The notes under the pieces: generated by a model
Seen by the model: the letters and a program-made list of their open reading frames with translations, nothing else
Databases searched by the model: none
What the model was told of the DNA's origin: nothing
Shown here: piece after piece, positions 33,792 through 41,631 of the stretch
How the letters are laid out: each line of letters begins with the position of its first letter
How positions within the stretch are numbered: position 1 is the stretch's first letter
Made by a program: the position numbers and the translations under genes
Assembly (NCBI RefSeq): GCF_030272695.1
Contig: NZ_JARFYN010000032.1
Span: forward strand, 1 to 64,000
Source of the DNA: Martinezella calliandrae
GTDB taxonomy: Bacteria; Pseudomonadota; Alphaproteobacteria; Rhizobiales; Rhizobiaceae
Direction: 5' to 3'
Length of the DNA: 64,000 nt

Positions 33792-34562
33792 TTGACCGAG
33801 ACACAGGCAAATTTTCCCGATCTTAAGGATCGGACTGTCCTGATCACCGGCGGTGGCTCCGGTATAGGCGCGGCCCTTGTCGAGGGCTTCGTTCAGCAGG
33901 GCGCCAAGGTCGCTTTCATCGACATAGCGGAAGAGCCGAGCAAGGCGCTTGCCGCCCGGCTCTCGGCGCAATCTGCTCATCCGGTCGCCTTCTATCATGC
34001 CGACCTTCGCGACGTCGGCACCGTCAAAAGCACGGTCGCAGCCGTCGAATCCGATCTCGGCGCAATCCGCGTCCTCGTCAACAACGCCGCCTGGGACGAC
34101 CGGCACGAGATCGACACGACGACCGAGGAATATTGGGATAACAACCAGGCGATCAACCTGAAGCAGGTTTTCTTCGTCTCGCAGGCAGCAGCGCCCGGCA
34201 TGCGCGCAGCCGGCGGCGGGGCGATCATCAATTTCTCGTCGATCGTCTTCAAGATGAACCCGCCACATCTTTCCGCCTACGCGACCGCAAAGGCCGGCGT
34301 GATCGGCCTGACCAAGAGCCTTGCCGGCCGTTTTGGGCCGGAAAACATCCGTGTCAACGCCGTTCTGCCGGGCATGGTGGTCACCGAACGGCAGATGGAG
34401 CGTTGGCTGACCGAGGAAAGCATCGCCAAGACGATCGAGCGCCAATGCCTAAAGCATGTCCTAAAGGCGGCCGATCTGGTCGGCCCGACACTATTTCTCG
34501 CATCCAATAGCGCAGGCAGCATCACCGCGCAGTCCATCATTGTAGACGGAGGTATTTTCTAG
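33792..34562 (+). CDS. SDR family oxidoreductase, probable sugar (galactose) dehydrogenase
   Basis: A 256-residue classical short-chain dehydrogenase: NAD(P)-binding TGGGSGIG (19-26), NNAA at 97-100, catalytic Ser150, Tyr163 and Lys167 (SAYATAKAG), and a C-terminal SIIVDGGIF. The start is TTG 33792 behind GGAGGGAG. It is the first gene of an operon with 2-keto-3-deoxygalactonate kinase and aldolase and a lactonase, so D-galactose (or a like aldose) oxidation to the lactone is the most likely reaction; this rests on context. Its stop overlaps the next start (TAGTG). Confidence 0.85.
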   Translation: MTETQANFPDLKDRTVLITGGGSGIGAALVEGFVQQGAKVAFIDIAEEPSKALAARLSAQSAHPVAFYHADLRDVGTVKSTVAAVESDLGAIRVLVNNAAWDDRHEIDTTTEEYWDNNQAINLKQVFFVSQAAAPGMRAAGGGAIINFSSIVFKMNPPHLSAYATAKAGVIGLTKSLAGRFGPENIRVNAVLPGMVVTERQMERWLTEESIAKTIERQCLKHVLKAADLVGPTLFLASNSAGSITAQSIIVDGGIF

Positions 34563-35494
34563 TGGCAAGTCCCGCATATATCGCGGTCGATTGGGGCACC
34601 AGCAGTTTCCGGCTGTGGCTGATCGGCGAAGATGACAGCATTCTCGGCGAGCGCCGCAGCGCCGAAGGCATGACATCGGCGGCTCAGACAGGCTTTGCCC
34701 AGGTGCTACAATCGCATCTCGATGCTCTGGCCGCGCCGGAAAATCTTCCCGTCATCGTTTGCGGCATGGCCGGTGCGCGTCAAGGCTGGGTAGAAGCCGG
34801 CTATATCAACACGCCGACTTCGCTCTCCGCCATCCTCACCGGCGCCGTCTCCGTGCTCGGCCAATCGCGTGATGTCCGTATTCTGCCGGGTTTGGCGCAA
34901 CGCGACAAGCAGACGCCTGACGTCATCCGCGGCGAGGAAACGCAATTGCTCGGCGCGATCGCAGCTGATGCCAAGGGCGAGCAGGTCGTTTGCATGCCCG
35001 GCACGCATTCGAAATGGGTGCGTGTCGTCGACGGCCAGGTTAACGGCTTTTCGACATTCATGACCGGCGAACTATTCGACGTTATCACAAAGCACAGCAT
35101 CCTATCGCATGCCGTTGCCGGCGCGGCCGACATGCCTGCTGACAGCATCGCATTCGAATCCGCGATTAAGGCTGCCTTCAACAAGCCGGCCCTCGCCACG
35201 AACCTGCTCTTTACCGCTCGTGCCGGCCAACTTCTGCATGGCCTGACGGCCGCCGGAGCGCAAGCGCTGATCTCGGGCACGCTGATCGGCGCCGAAATCG
35301 CCGGCGCCCTGTCATCTGCCGGACAAGGGGCTGAAATTACCCTCGTCGCGTCCGGACGCCTGCAGGCACTCTACGAACATGCATTCCGCACCATGGGCCT
35401 TACCTATGCAACTGTTGATGCGGAAGCCGCTGTCCGCCGCGGGCTTTCGGCCGCCGCGAAGGCGATCTGGCTGAATAACGAAAGAAAAAGCTGA
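34562..35494 (+). CDS. dgoK: 2-dehydro-3-deoxygalactonokinase
   Basis: A 310-residue kinase of the DgoK family that phosphorylates 2-keto-3-deoxygalactonate. The N-terminal VDWGTSSFRLWLI is the phosphate-binding loop, and further family marks are GMAGARQGWVEAGY, GEETQLLGAI and PGTHSKWV. GTG start at 34562 overlaps the SDR stop (TAGTG); its stop overlaps the dgoA ATG. Cytoplasmic. Confidence 0.93.
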   Translation: MASPAYIAVDWGTSSFRLWLIGEDDSILGERRSAEGMTSAAQTGFAQVLQSHLDALAAPENLPVIVCGMAGARQGWVEAGYINTPTSLSAILTGAVSVLGQSRDVRILPGLAQRDKQTPDVIRGEETQLLGAIAADAKGEQVVCMPGTHSKWVRVVDGQVNGFSTFMTGELFDVITKHSILSHAVAGAADMPADSIAFESAIKAAFNKPALATNLLFTARAGQLLHGLTAAGAQALISGTLIGAEIAGALSSAGQGAEITLVASGRLQALYEHAFRTMGLTYATVDAEAAVRRGLSAAAKAIWLNNERKS

Positions 35495-36129
35495 TGACGA
35501 CCCGTATCCCTTTCCCTCCGATGAAGCGCCCGCTTATCGCCATTCTCCGCGGCATCAAGCCCGAAGAGACGGCTGATATACTCGGCGCTCTGATCGATGC
35601 CGGCCTGACGGCAATCGAAATCCCACTGAACTCGCCGGAGCCCTTCCGCTCGATCGAGATCGCCGCCAAGATGGCGCCCGCCGATTGCCTGATCGGCGCC
35701 GGCACGGTGCTGACCGTTGAAGACGTCGACCGGCTGGACGCCGTAGGTGGCAAATTGCTGGTGACGCCGAATGTCGAACCTGCCGTCATCAGCCGCGCAC
35801 GCGACAAAGGCATGGTGACTATGCCAGGCGTATTCACCGCGACGGAAGCGCTTTCGGCTGCGGCTGCCGGTGCGACGGGTCTTAAATTCTTCCCCGCCGG
35901 CGTGCTCGGCGCCTCCGGTATCACAGCCATCCGCGCTGTGCTCCCGCCCGAGCTTGTCATCGCAGCCGTCGGCGGCGTTTCCGACAAGAATTTCGCCGAT
36001 TACACCAAGGCCGGCATCCTGGCTTTCGGTCTCGGCACCAGTCTCTACAAGCCGGGAATGACGACGGCAGAGGTTGCCGAACGCGCCAAGGTAACCATTT
36101 ACGCTTATGATGCTGCCGTAGGAGTCTGA
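35494..36129 (+). CDS. dgoA: 2-dehydro-3-deoxy-6-phosphogalactonate aldolase
   Basis: A 211-residue class I aldolase that splits KDPGal to pyruvate and glyceraldehyde 3-phosphate. Glu42 (AIEIPLNSPEP) and the Schiff-base Lys131 (TGLKFFPAG) are in the expected places, with GAGTVLTVEDVD at 68-79 and TPNV at 91-94. ATG 35494 overlaps the kinase stop (TGATG). It has normal length for DgoA alone; it is not fused to a dehydratase. Confidence 0.94.
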   Translation: MTTRIPFPPMKRPLIAILRGIKPEETADILGALIDAGLTAIEIPLNSPEPFRSIEIAAKMAPADCLIGAGTVLTVEDVDRLDAVGGKLLVTPNVEPAVISRARDKGMVTMPGVFTATEALSAAAAGATGLKFFPAGVLGASGITAIRAVLPPELVIAAVGGVSDKNFADYTKAGILAFGLGTSLYKPGMTTAEVAERAKVTIYAYDAAVGV

Positions 36130-36134
36130 CCCGT

Positions 36135-37022
36135 ATGACCGATATTCATGATTTTCAGGGCAATATTCTCTGCAACACCGCATCGGCTCTGGGCGAAGGA
36201 CCGACCTATGATCCCGATACGGATACGGTCTGGTGGTTCAACATTATTGGCAAGGAACTGCATGAACTGCATCTAGCGACGGGCAAGAAGGAAGTCCATG
36301 CTCTGCCGATGATGGCAAGCGTACTCGCCCGCATCGACGATCGGCGGCAATTGCTCGCCACCGAAGAAGGACTGTTTGTTCGCGATGTCGGATCCGGCGA
36401 ACTGACTTTTTATGCCGCGATCGAGGCGGACAAGCCGGAGAACCGCTCCAACGACGGGCGGACTCACATTTCCGGTTCGTTGTGGATCAGCACCATGGGC
36501 AAGCGGGCGGAAATGCAGGCTGGCGCAATCTATCATGTCGCTGGCGGCAAGGTGACGAAGATCTTCGATCAGCTCAGCATCCCGAATTCCATCTGCTTCT
36601 CACCCGACGGTACGATCGGATATTTCACCGATACTCGCGTCAGCCAGTTGATGCGGGTGCTGGTCGACCCGCTGACCGGGATGCCGGTCGGCGAGCCGAT
36701 TGTCATGGTCGACAGCATGGAGGACCCTGGCGGCCTCGACGGCTCGGTCTGTGATGCTGACGGTTACATCTGGAACGCCCGCTGGGGCTCCGGCTTCGTT
36801 GACCGATACAGCCCCGACGGCTTGCGCATCGAGCGCTATCGCGTGCCCGCCATGCAGCCCTCCTGCCCGGCCTTCATCGGCCAGAATGCCGATCGGCTTG
36901 CGGTGACGACAGCCTGGGAAGGCCTCGACGAAGACGCGCGCTCGATGCAGCCGCAAGCCGGCGCGCTCCTGGAACTTGGCCCTACGGTCAAGGGCGTTTT
37001 TGATCCGATCTACAAAATCTGA
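36135..37022 (+). CDS. SMP-30/gluconolactonase family lactonase
   Basis: A 295-residue six-bladed beta-propeller of the SMP-30/gluconolactonase family that hydrolyses sugar lactones with a divalent metal. Seen: an early glutamate in LGEGPTYD, NDGRTHISGSLWISTMG, IPNSICFSPDGTIGYFTDT and the GGLDGSVCDADGYIWNARWGSG block with Asp and Asn metal ligands. It starts 5 bases after dgoA. In this operon it should open the lactone made by the SDR enzyme. Confidence 0.92.
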   Translation: MTDIHDFQGNILCNTASALGEGPTYDPDTDTVWWFNIIGKELHELHLATGKKEVHALPMMASVLARIDDRRQLLATEEGLFVRDVGSGELTFYAAIEADKPENRSNDGRTHISGSLWISTMGKRAEMQAGAIYHVAGGKVTKIFDQLSIPNSICFSPDGTIGYFTDTRVSQLMRVLVDPLTGMPVGEPIVMVDSMEDPGGLDGSVCDADGYIWNARWGSGFVDRYSPDGLRIERYRVPAMQPSCPAFIGQNADRLAVTTAWEGLDEDARSMQPQAGALLELGPTVKGVFDPIYKI

Positions 37023-37038
37023 TTGTATTTTGGTGATC

Positions 37039-37064
37039 GCGCGCCGAAAATTCTGTCGGCGCGC
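37039..37064 (+). terminator. Stem-loop after the galactonate operon
   Basis: GCGCGCCGA (37039-37047) pairs perfectly with TCGGCGCGC (37056-37064) around an 8-base loop, 16 bases after the lactonase stop. No T tract follows, so it is either a weak terminator or a transcript-stabilising hairpin. Confidence 0.55.
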
Positions 37065-37349
37065 CGAGCAGCAGATAAGCGCGTCCTGTGCTTCGGACTA
37101 AGCGCATTCATCGCTGCAACCGTTTATAAAATCAATTGCTTAGGTTGCATTGATCTATAGGTTATCCTTTGATTTTTCGCGTTATATCGACCTCGCGGTG
37201 GTGACGGCCAGCCCTCTCGCGCAACTGTTGCCGGAACTAAAGCTCTTTTCGACCATTCTCCTAACGAACCGGCACGGTGATGGTCAGCCAAAAGAGTGGC
37301 CCCGCCCGAGTTGGTTAACGTGCCCATCAGAATGAAAGGTAGGTTCACG

Positions 37350-37964
37350 ATGACCGGCAAATTGTTCACTTCCGCTGCTGCTGGCGCGATCTTTGCCACA
37401 GCATCGGTTCTTTCACCGATGGCTTTCGCTCAAGCACAGCAGCCGTCAACCGGCAACAACGCCGCGCCGATGACGCAGACCGCCCCGGCAACGCCAGACA
37501 CCAAGACGGCTAAGCCACAGAACGACGCCCAGGCCCCGGCCCCGGCACCGACGACAAACACGGCGCAGGGCGGTGGATATCTGACTGAGCAGTCGGCAGA
37601 TCAGATCAGCGCCAGGACCTATATGGGCCAGTCGGTCTATAACGGTCAAAATCAAAGCATCGGCAGCATCAACGACCTCATCCTGCAGAAGCAGGGCGGT
37701 GTTATCGCCGCGGTCGTCGGCGTCGGCGGTTTCCTTGGCATCGGCCAGAAGAATGTCGCCGTTCCCTTCGCCAAGGTCACCGCAACCCAGAACGCTCAGG
37801 ACGGCAGCATCAAGCTGACGACCACAGAAACGGCTGACTCGCTGAAGGCTGCACCAGAGTTCAAGACGCTTGCTATGCAGGCCTCTGAAAAGGCTGCAAA
37901 GACCCCGGCGACGGCTGCGGTGCCTGGAACCGACACCACGACGACCTCGTCGACCAGTAAGTGA
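37350..37964 (+). CDS. Exported PRC-barrel domain protein
   Basis: A 204-residue protein with a signal peptide (MTGKLFTSAAAGAIFATASV, cleavage near AFA at 28), a Pro/Ala/Thr/Gln-rich linker, and a PRC-barrel domain at about 80-155 (ISARTYMGQSVYNGQNQSIGSIND, VGGFLGIGQKNVAVPF). The C-terminus is Thr/Ala-rich. ATG 37350 follows AAAGGTAGG. Proteins of this design are common in rhizobia and often induced by stress, with unknown function. The 327 bases before it hold no gene; its promoter could not be assigned. Confidence 0.85.
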   Translation: MTGKLFTSAAAGAIFATASVLSPMAFAQAQQPSTGNNAAPMTQTAPATPDTKTAKPQNDAQAPAPAPTTNTAQGGGYLTEQSADQISARTYMGQSVYNGQNQSIGSINDLILQKQGGVIAAVVGVGGFLGIGQKNVAVPFAKVTATQNAQDGSIKLTTTETADSLKAAPEFKTLAMQASEKAAKTPATAAVPGTDTTTTSSTSK

Positions 37965-38067
37965 CGAAAGTGTCGCATAGCTTTGAAAAACGGCGATCTT
38001 TGCGGGTCGTCGCTTTTCATATCTGCATGCGCAGCAGAACGACCTGTGGTCCTTGATCCGGGCCAAT

Positions 38068-39441
38068 CTAGGCGGTTTCGCGCTCACCAGCCAATTCGTA
38101 GTAGTTCTCGTGAAGATAGCGCAGCGTCGCGACGCTGTCGGCAGGCTTGCCGTAATAATAACCCTGCCCCATGGCGCAGCCGAGCGACCTGAGCTTTACC
38201 GCCTCGGCGTAGTCCTCGATCCCCTCGGCGACCACCTCCAGATCAAGCCCCTCGCACATCGCAAGGATCGCCTTGACGATATGTTCGGAGGCCCGGTCAG
38301 AGTTGATGCGGGAGACAAAGGCGCGATCGATCTTCACTTTGTCGAAAATGAAATCGCGCAGGCGGCCGAGACTGGATTGGCCGGTGCCGAAATCATCCAG
38401 CGAGATGCGCACGCCTGCCGCCCTGAGATCGGCGATGATGCGGTGTGCCGTGTCAGCTGAGCTCATGACGGCCGTCTCGGTGATTTCCAATTCCAGCCGA
38501 TGCGGATCGAAGCCGACGCGGCCGAGAATGGCGAGAATGCTGCTGCTCGTGCCGGGATCCATCAATTGCGCCGAAGACAGATTGAAGGAAAGGAAAAGCT
38601 CGCGCGGCCAGGAAAGCGCCGCCTCCGCAGCCTTGCGCAGTAGTGTCTCGGAGAGAGCGTCGATAAAGCCACGCTCTTCCGCGAGCGGGACGAAAACAGC
38701 GGGTGAGACGAAGCCGAGATCGGCGTCGTTCCAGCGGGCTAAGGCCTCAAAGCCAACGATCAGATTACTGGCGAGCGATACGATGGGCTGGAAATGCACG
38801 TCGATAGCATTCGAAATGATGGCGTTGCGCAGCGCCTGTTCGAGCTGCGTCGCGCGCTTCATCTCCTGGGCGATTTCTTTGGAATAGACGGTGATCTGGC
38901 CACGGCCGCGCCGCTTGGAGCGATAAAGGGCAGTCTCGGCGCTCTTCAGCAGATCCTCGAATTCCTCGCCGGCGAAGGGATAGATGGCGAAGCCAAAGGA
39001 GGCGGAAAGACGAACATTGCGATCGCCGAGATCATAGGGCGCCGATAACACCTCGCGGATCATCTGCCCGAACTTCTCCGCGCCGACACGTTCAAAGACC
39101 AGTGGCAGCACGAAGGCAAATTCGTCGCCATCATGGCGGGTGACGGTGGCGCCATCGGGAATGCAGGCTTTTAAGCGATGGGCGACCTGACATAGGATCT
39201 CGTCACCGGCTTCGACACCGAAGAGGTCGTTGATCGGCTTGAAAGAATCGAGATTGGCAATGCCGATGGTGAAGGGGGCCGGATCGCTGGCGCGTTCGAC
39301 GGAAAGCAGGCGCGCGCGGTCGCGCATGCGGTAGCGGTTCCCCAACCCCGTCAGTGGATCGGTGTAAGCCATCGCCTGCAATTCATTCTGACTGACTGGC
39401 GCGAGCGATATTTCAGCCGATTTCATATTCAGTTCCGACAT
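38068..39441 (-). CDS. GGDEF-EAL protein, probable c-di-GMP phosphodiesterase
   Basis: A 457-residue protein without membrane segments or N-terminal sensor. GGDEF domain about 25-185 (YTDPLTGLGNR); the active loop reads HDGDEF (104-108), not GGDEF, so cyclase activity is doubtful. EAL domain about 200-450 is complete: FEALARW (Glu232), Asn287, Glu319, Asp349-Asp350 (LDDFGTG), Lys370 and Glu406. Hydrolysis of c-di-GMP is therefore likely, perhaps with GTP as an allosteric ligand. ATG 39441 has GGAGG close before it; an ATG at 39465 is possible. It lies 88 bases after the stop of the PAS-REC gene and is on the same strand. Confidence 0.92.
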   Translation of the reverse strand: MSELNMKSAEISLAPVSQNELQAMAYTDPLTGLGNRYRMRDRARLLSVERASDPAPFTIGIANLDSFKPINDLFGVEAGDEILCQVAHRLKACIPDGATVTRHDGDEFAFVLPLVFERVGAEKFGQMIREVLSAPYDLGDRNVRLSASFGFAIYPFAGEEFEDLLKSAETALYRSKRRGRGQITVYSKEIAQEMKRATQLEQALRNAIISNAIDVHFQPIVSLASNLIVGFEALARWNDADLGFVSPAVFVPLAEERGFIDALSETLLRKAAEAALSWPRELFLSFNLSSAQLMDPGTSSSILAILGRVGFDPHRLELEITETAVMSSADTAHRIIADLRAAGVRISLDDFGTGQSSLGRLRDFIFDKVKIDRAFVSRINSDRASEHIVKAILAMCEGLDLEVVAEGIEDYAEAVKLRSLGCAMGQGYYYGKPADSVATLRYLHENYYELAGERETA

Positions 39442-39553
39442 TTTCCTCCGACCACGAAGGAGCATGACGGCGAAGTCTTAACAAAGGGTGGCGGGGCGGC
39501 AGTCATTCGAAGGGAGCAATATCTATCTATTAGGAACTATACAGCAATGAGAC

Positions 39554-41287
39554 TTATTTAATTTGTACCTTACGACTGCTTTGCATGTATTTCTGAAACA
39601 CCGTCTCCAGAATATCCGGGCTGACGGGCTTCATGATGACGTCGTCCATGCCAGCGTCGACGCATTCGTTGCGGTCCCGCTCGAAAGCCTGGGTGAGCAC
39701 GCCGATGATCGGGGTACGTGCTCCGCTGCCCTTTTCCGAACGGCGGATCAGTCTTGCGGCTTCGAAACCGTTGAGACCCGGCAGGGAAATATCCATCAAG
39801 ATCAGCTCCGGGCGATGTTCGCTCCATAGGCGCACCGCCTCGTCGCCGCTGGCGGCGATCACATACCGATAGCCGAGCCCCTCCAGGATCTGCGAAAAGA
39901 CGATCTGATTGATGTCATTGTCTTCGGCGACGAGGATCTGGAAACCACGATCCTCGCCACGGGTTGCGATCTGCCAGTCATCTGCCCCGCCTTCCGCAAG
40001 CTCGCCCGCCTTGCCGCGGATGTTGCGGTTGAAATGCCGAGCGATCAGGAAAGTGAGCTCGGTGGCGAGCTGCGAACCGTCCAGCAACAACCCCGGCACA
40101 TTCTGCCGCTCGGCCAGTTCCAGACCGCGTTTGCCGAGCTGATTGTCGACGATGACCAGATCAATCTTGATACCGAGGGAGCTTGCGACATCCAGAAACG
40201 CCGCCTCCTCGCTTTCATCATGGACCGAACAAGCCTCAAAGCCATATTTGGCAAGCATCTTCAATGCCGCCGATTCAGCCGCAAGATCGCTGGTAACCAC
40301 AAGAATCTTGCGACCGGAGAAATTCTCGGGAACAAACGTCTCCATGGCCGGCGGGCGGCGCGAGGCAGTCTGAAGTGCTGCCATTGGTACATAAGCGCGC
40401 CGATAGGACCGGTCGTTGTTCTCCTTGATCTGCGAGGCAAGAGCGAACTCATCGAAATCCGCGCCCTCTTTCGGCAGATCCTGCATGGTGGCGACGAGGA
40501 AATAGCGGCCGGGCTTGCCTATACGCTGTTTCCTTGTAACCACTTCGCGCTCGACGCCATCGCGGGCAATCTGGCGCTGGCGCGAGATCGACATTTCGCC
40601 GGTCTCCATGACATGCCGGTCGCTTTCCTCGAAGCGGTTTGCGACATCGGTGGAGAAGAGATCGATGCCCTTACGGCCCAGGACCTCATCCGCCGAAGTC
40701 TGATATTTGTCGCAGAACGCCTTGTTGACCGCGACATAGACCATGTTACGGTCCTTCACGAAGAGGGGAAACGGAAGGCTGTCGAGAATATCTTCCGTAA
40801 GCTGCACCCGCTCCATGTCGATGCGCCATTGCTCCTCCCGCTTCTTCACCTCCGAAATATCCGAGAGGATGCAAACGCCGAACCCTGACGGCAGCCGGCG
40901 CTTGACGAAACGAACCCAACGATCCTCACCGAGACGCTCCGTCGCCTCGAAACGCTCGCGCCAATGCGAGGCAATCCGCTGTGAGACCCAATCGTCGCGT
41001 GTTGCCGCCGACTTCGTGTGAGCATCGCGATGTCGGATGCCGGTGTCAAAGACAGCGCCGAGAAAATCGCGCAGACGTGTTGACGGCTGCAGGAATTGCA
41101 GCGGGATTGGGAAAAAATTCAGGACCTGACGACTGACGAACAGCAGCAGATCGTTCTTGTCGTAGACAAGGAAAGCACTTGAGAGCCCATCACAGACAGC
41201 GTCGAACAGCGCCGCCTGCAGATTGCCGTCAGACGGAACATCTTCAGTGATTGCTGCAAAAGCTGCCTTGTCAATCTCGGCAGTCAT
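39554..41287 (-). CDS. PAS-PAS-pseudoREC-REC signalling protein without kinase
   Basis: A 577-residue cytoplasmic protein. Two PAS domains: about 25-150 and 163-270 (DILDSLPFPLFVKDRNMVYV). Two receiver domains follow: the first (326-425) keeps an aspartate (Asp381, LVIVDNQL) but has Thr-Ser in place of the acidic pair and no KP lysine, so it is probably inactive. The second (450-570) is complete, with Glu455-Asp456, Asp499 (LMDISLPG), Thr532 and Lys553-Pro. No histidine kinase or output domain is present. It ends 113 bases before the GGDEF-EAL gene start and may control or be controlled with it. Confidence 0.88.
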   Translation of the reverse strand: MTAEIDKAAFAAITEDVPSDGNLQAALFDAVCDGLSSAFLVYDKNDLLLFVSRQVLNFFPIPLQFLQPSTRLRDFLGAVFDTGIRHRDAHTKSAATRDDWVSQRIASHWRERFEATERLGEDRWVRFVKRRLPSGFGVCILSDISEVKKREEQWRIDMERVQLTEDILDSLPFPLFVKDRNMVYVAVNKAFCDKYQTSADEVLGRKGIDLFSTDVANRFEESDRHVMETGEMSISRQRQIARDGVEREVVTRKQRIGKPGRYFLVATMQDLPKEGADFDEFALASQIKENNDRSYRRAYVPMAALQTASRRPPAMETFVPENFSGRKILVVTSDLAAESAALKMLAKYGFEACSVHDESEEAAFLDVASSLGIKIDLVIVDNQLGKRGLELAERQNVPGLLLDGSQLATELTFLIARHFNRNIRGKAGELAEGGADDWQIATRGEDRGFQILVAEDNDINQIVFSQILEGLGYRYVIAASGDEAVRLWSEHRPELILMDISLPGLNGFEAARLIRRSEKGSGARTPIIGVLTQAFERDRNECVDAGMDDVIMKPVSPDILETVFQKYMQSSRKVQIK

Positions 41288-41631
41288 TCGTCCGATTCCT
41301 ACATCTATTCGATATCACTGCACGCTGAAGTTGAAAGCAATAGTGATAGCTCTCAAAGCAAATTTATGAAGATATCATGCTGGCCTGAACACTTGAAACA
41401 GGCGGAAGTCGGCCCTCGAAATTTGACGGTCACCAGCCTGCCGCCAAAAGCCGTTAACGTGCAAAAGCGCGCCACCTGCAATCATTTCAAGTTCTGTGAA
41501 TGCAACCTGTCATTATTCCCTTAAACATTGATTAAATTTTTAATCAACCTCTCACCTGAATCGGGTGGATGACGAAAGGCAGCCTTGCGTTTTCTCTTTC
41601 CACCTCGCCGCGAATCCACGAAAATGGCGAC
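41288..41631. other. Divergent promoter region, PAS-REC gene / mutL
   Basis: 344 bases including an in-frame upstream extension of mutL (41569-41631) judged non-coding. AT-rich around 41520 (TTAAACATTGATTAAATTTTT). No small gene or operator could be supported. Confidence 0.5.

Noticed and set aside
37171..37290. GGAAC in the PRC-barrel gene upstream region, considered as an EcfG (general stress) promoter
   Set aside because: No CGTT-type -10 at the needed distance of 16-17 bases.
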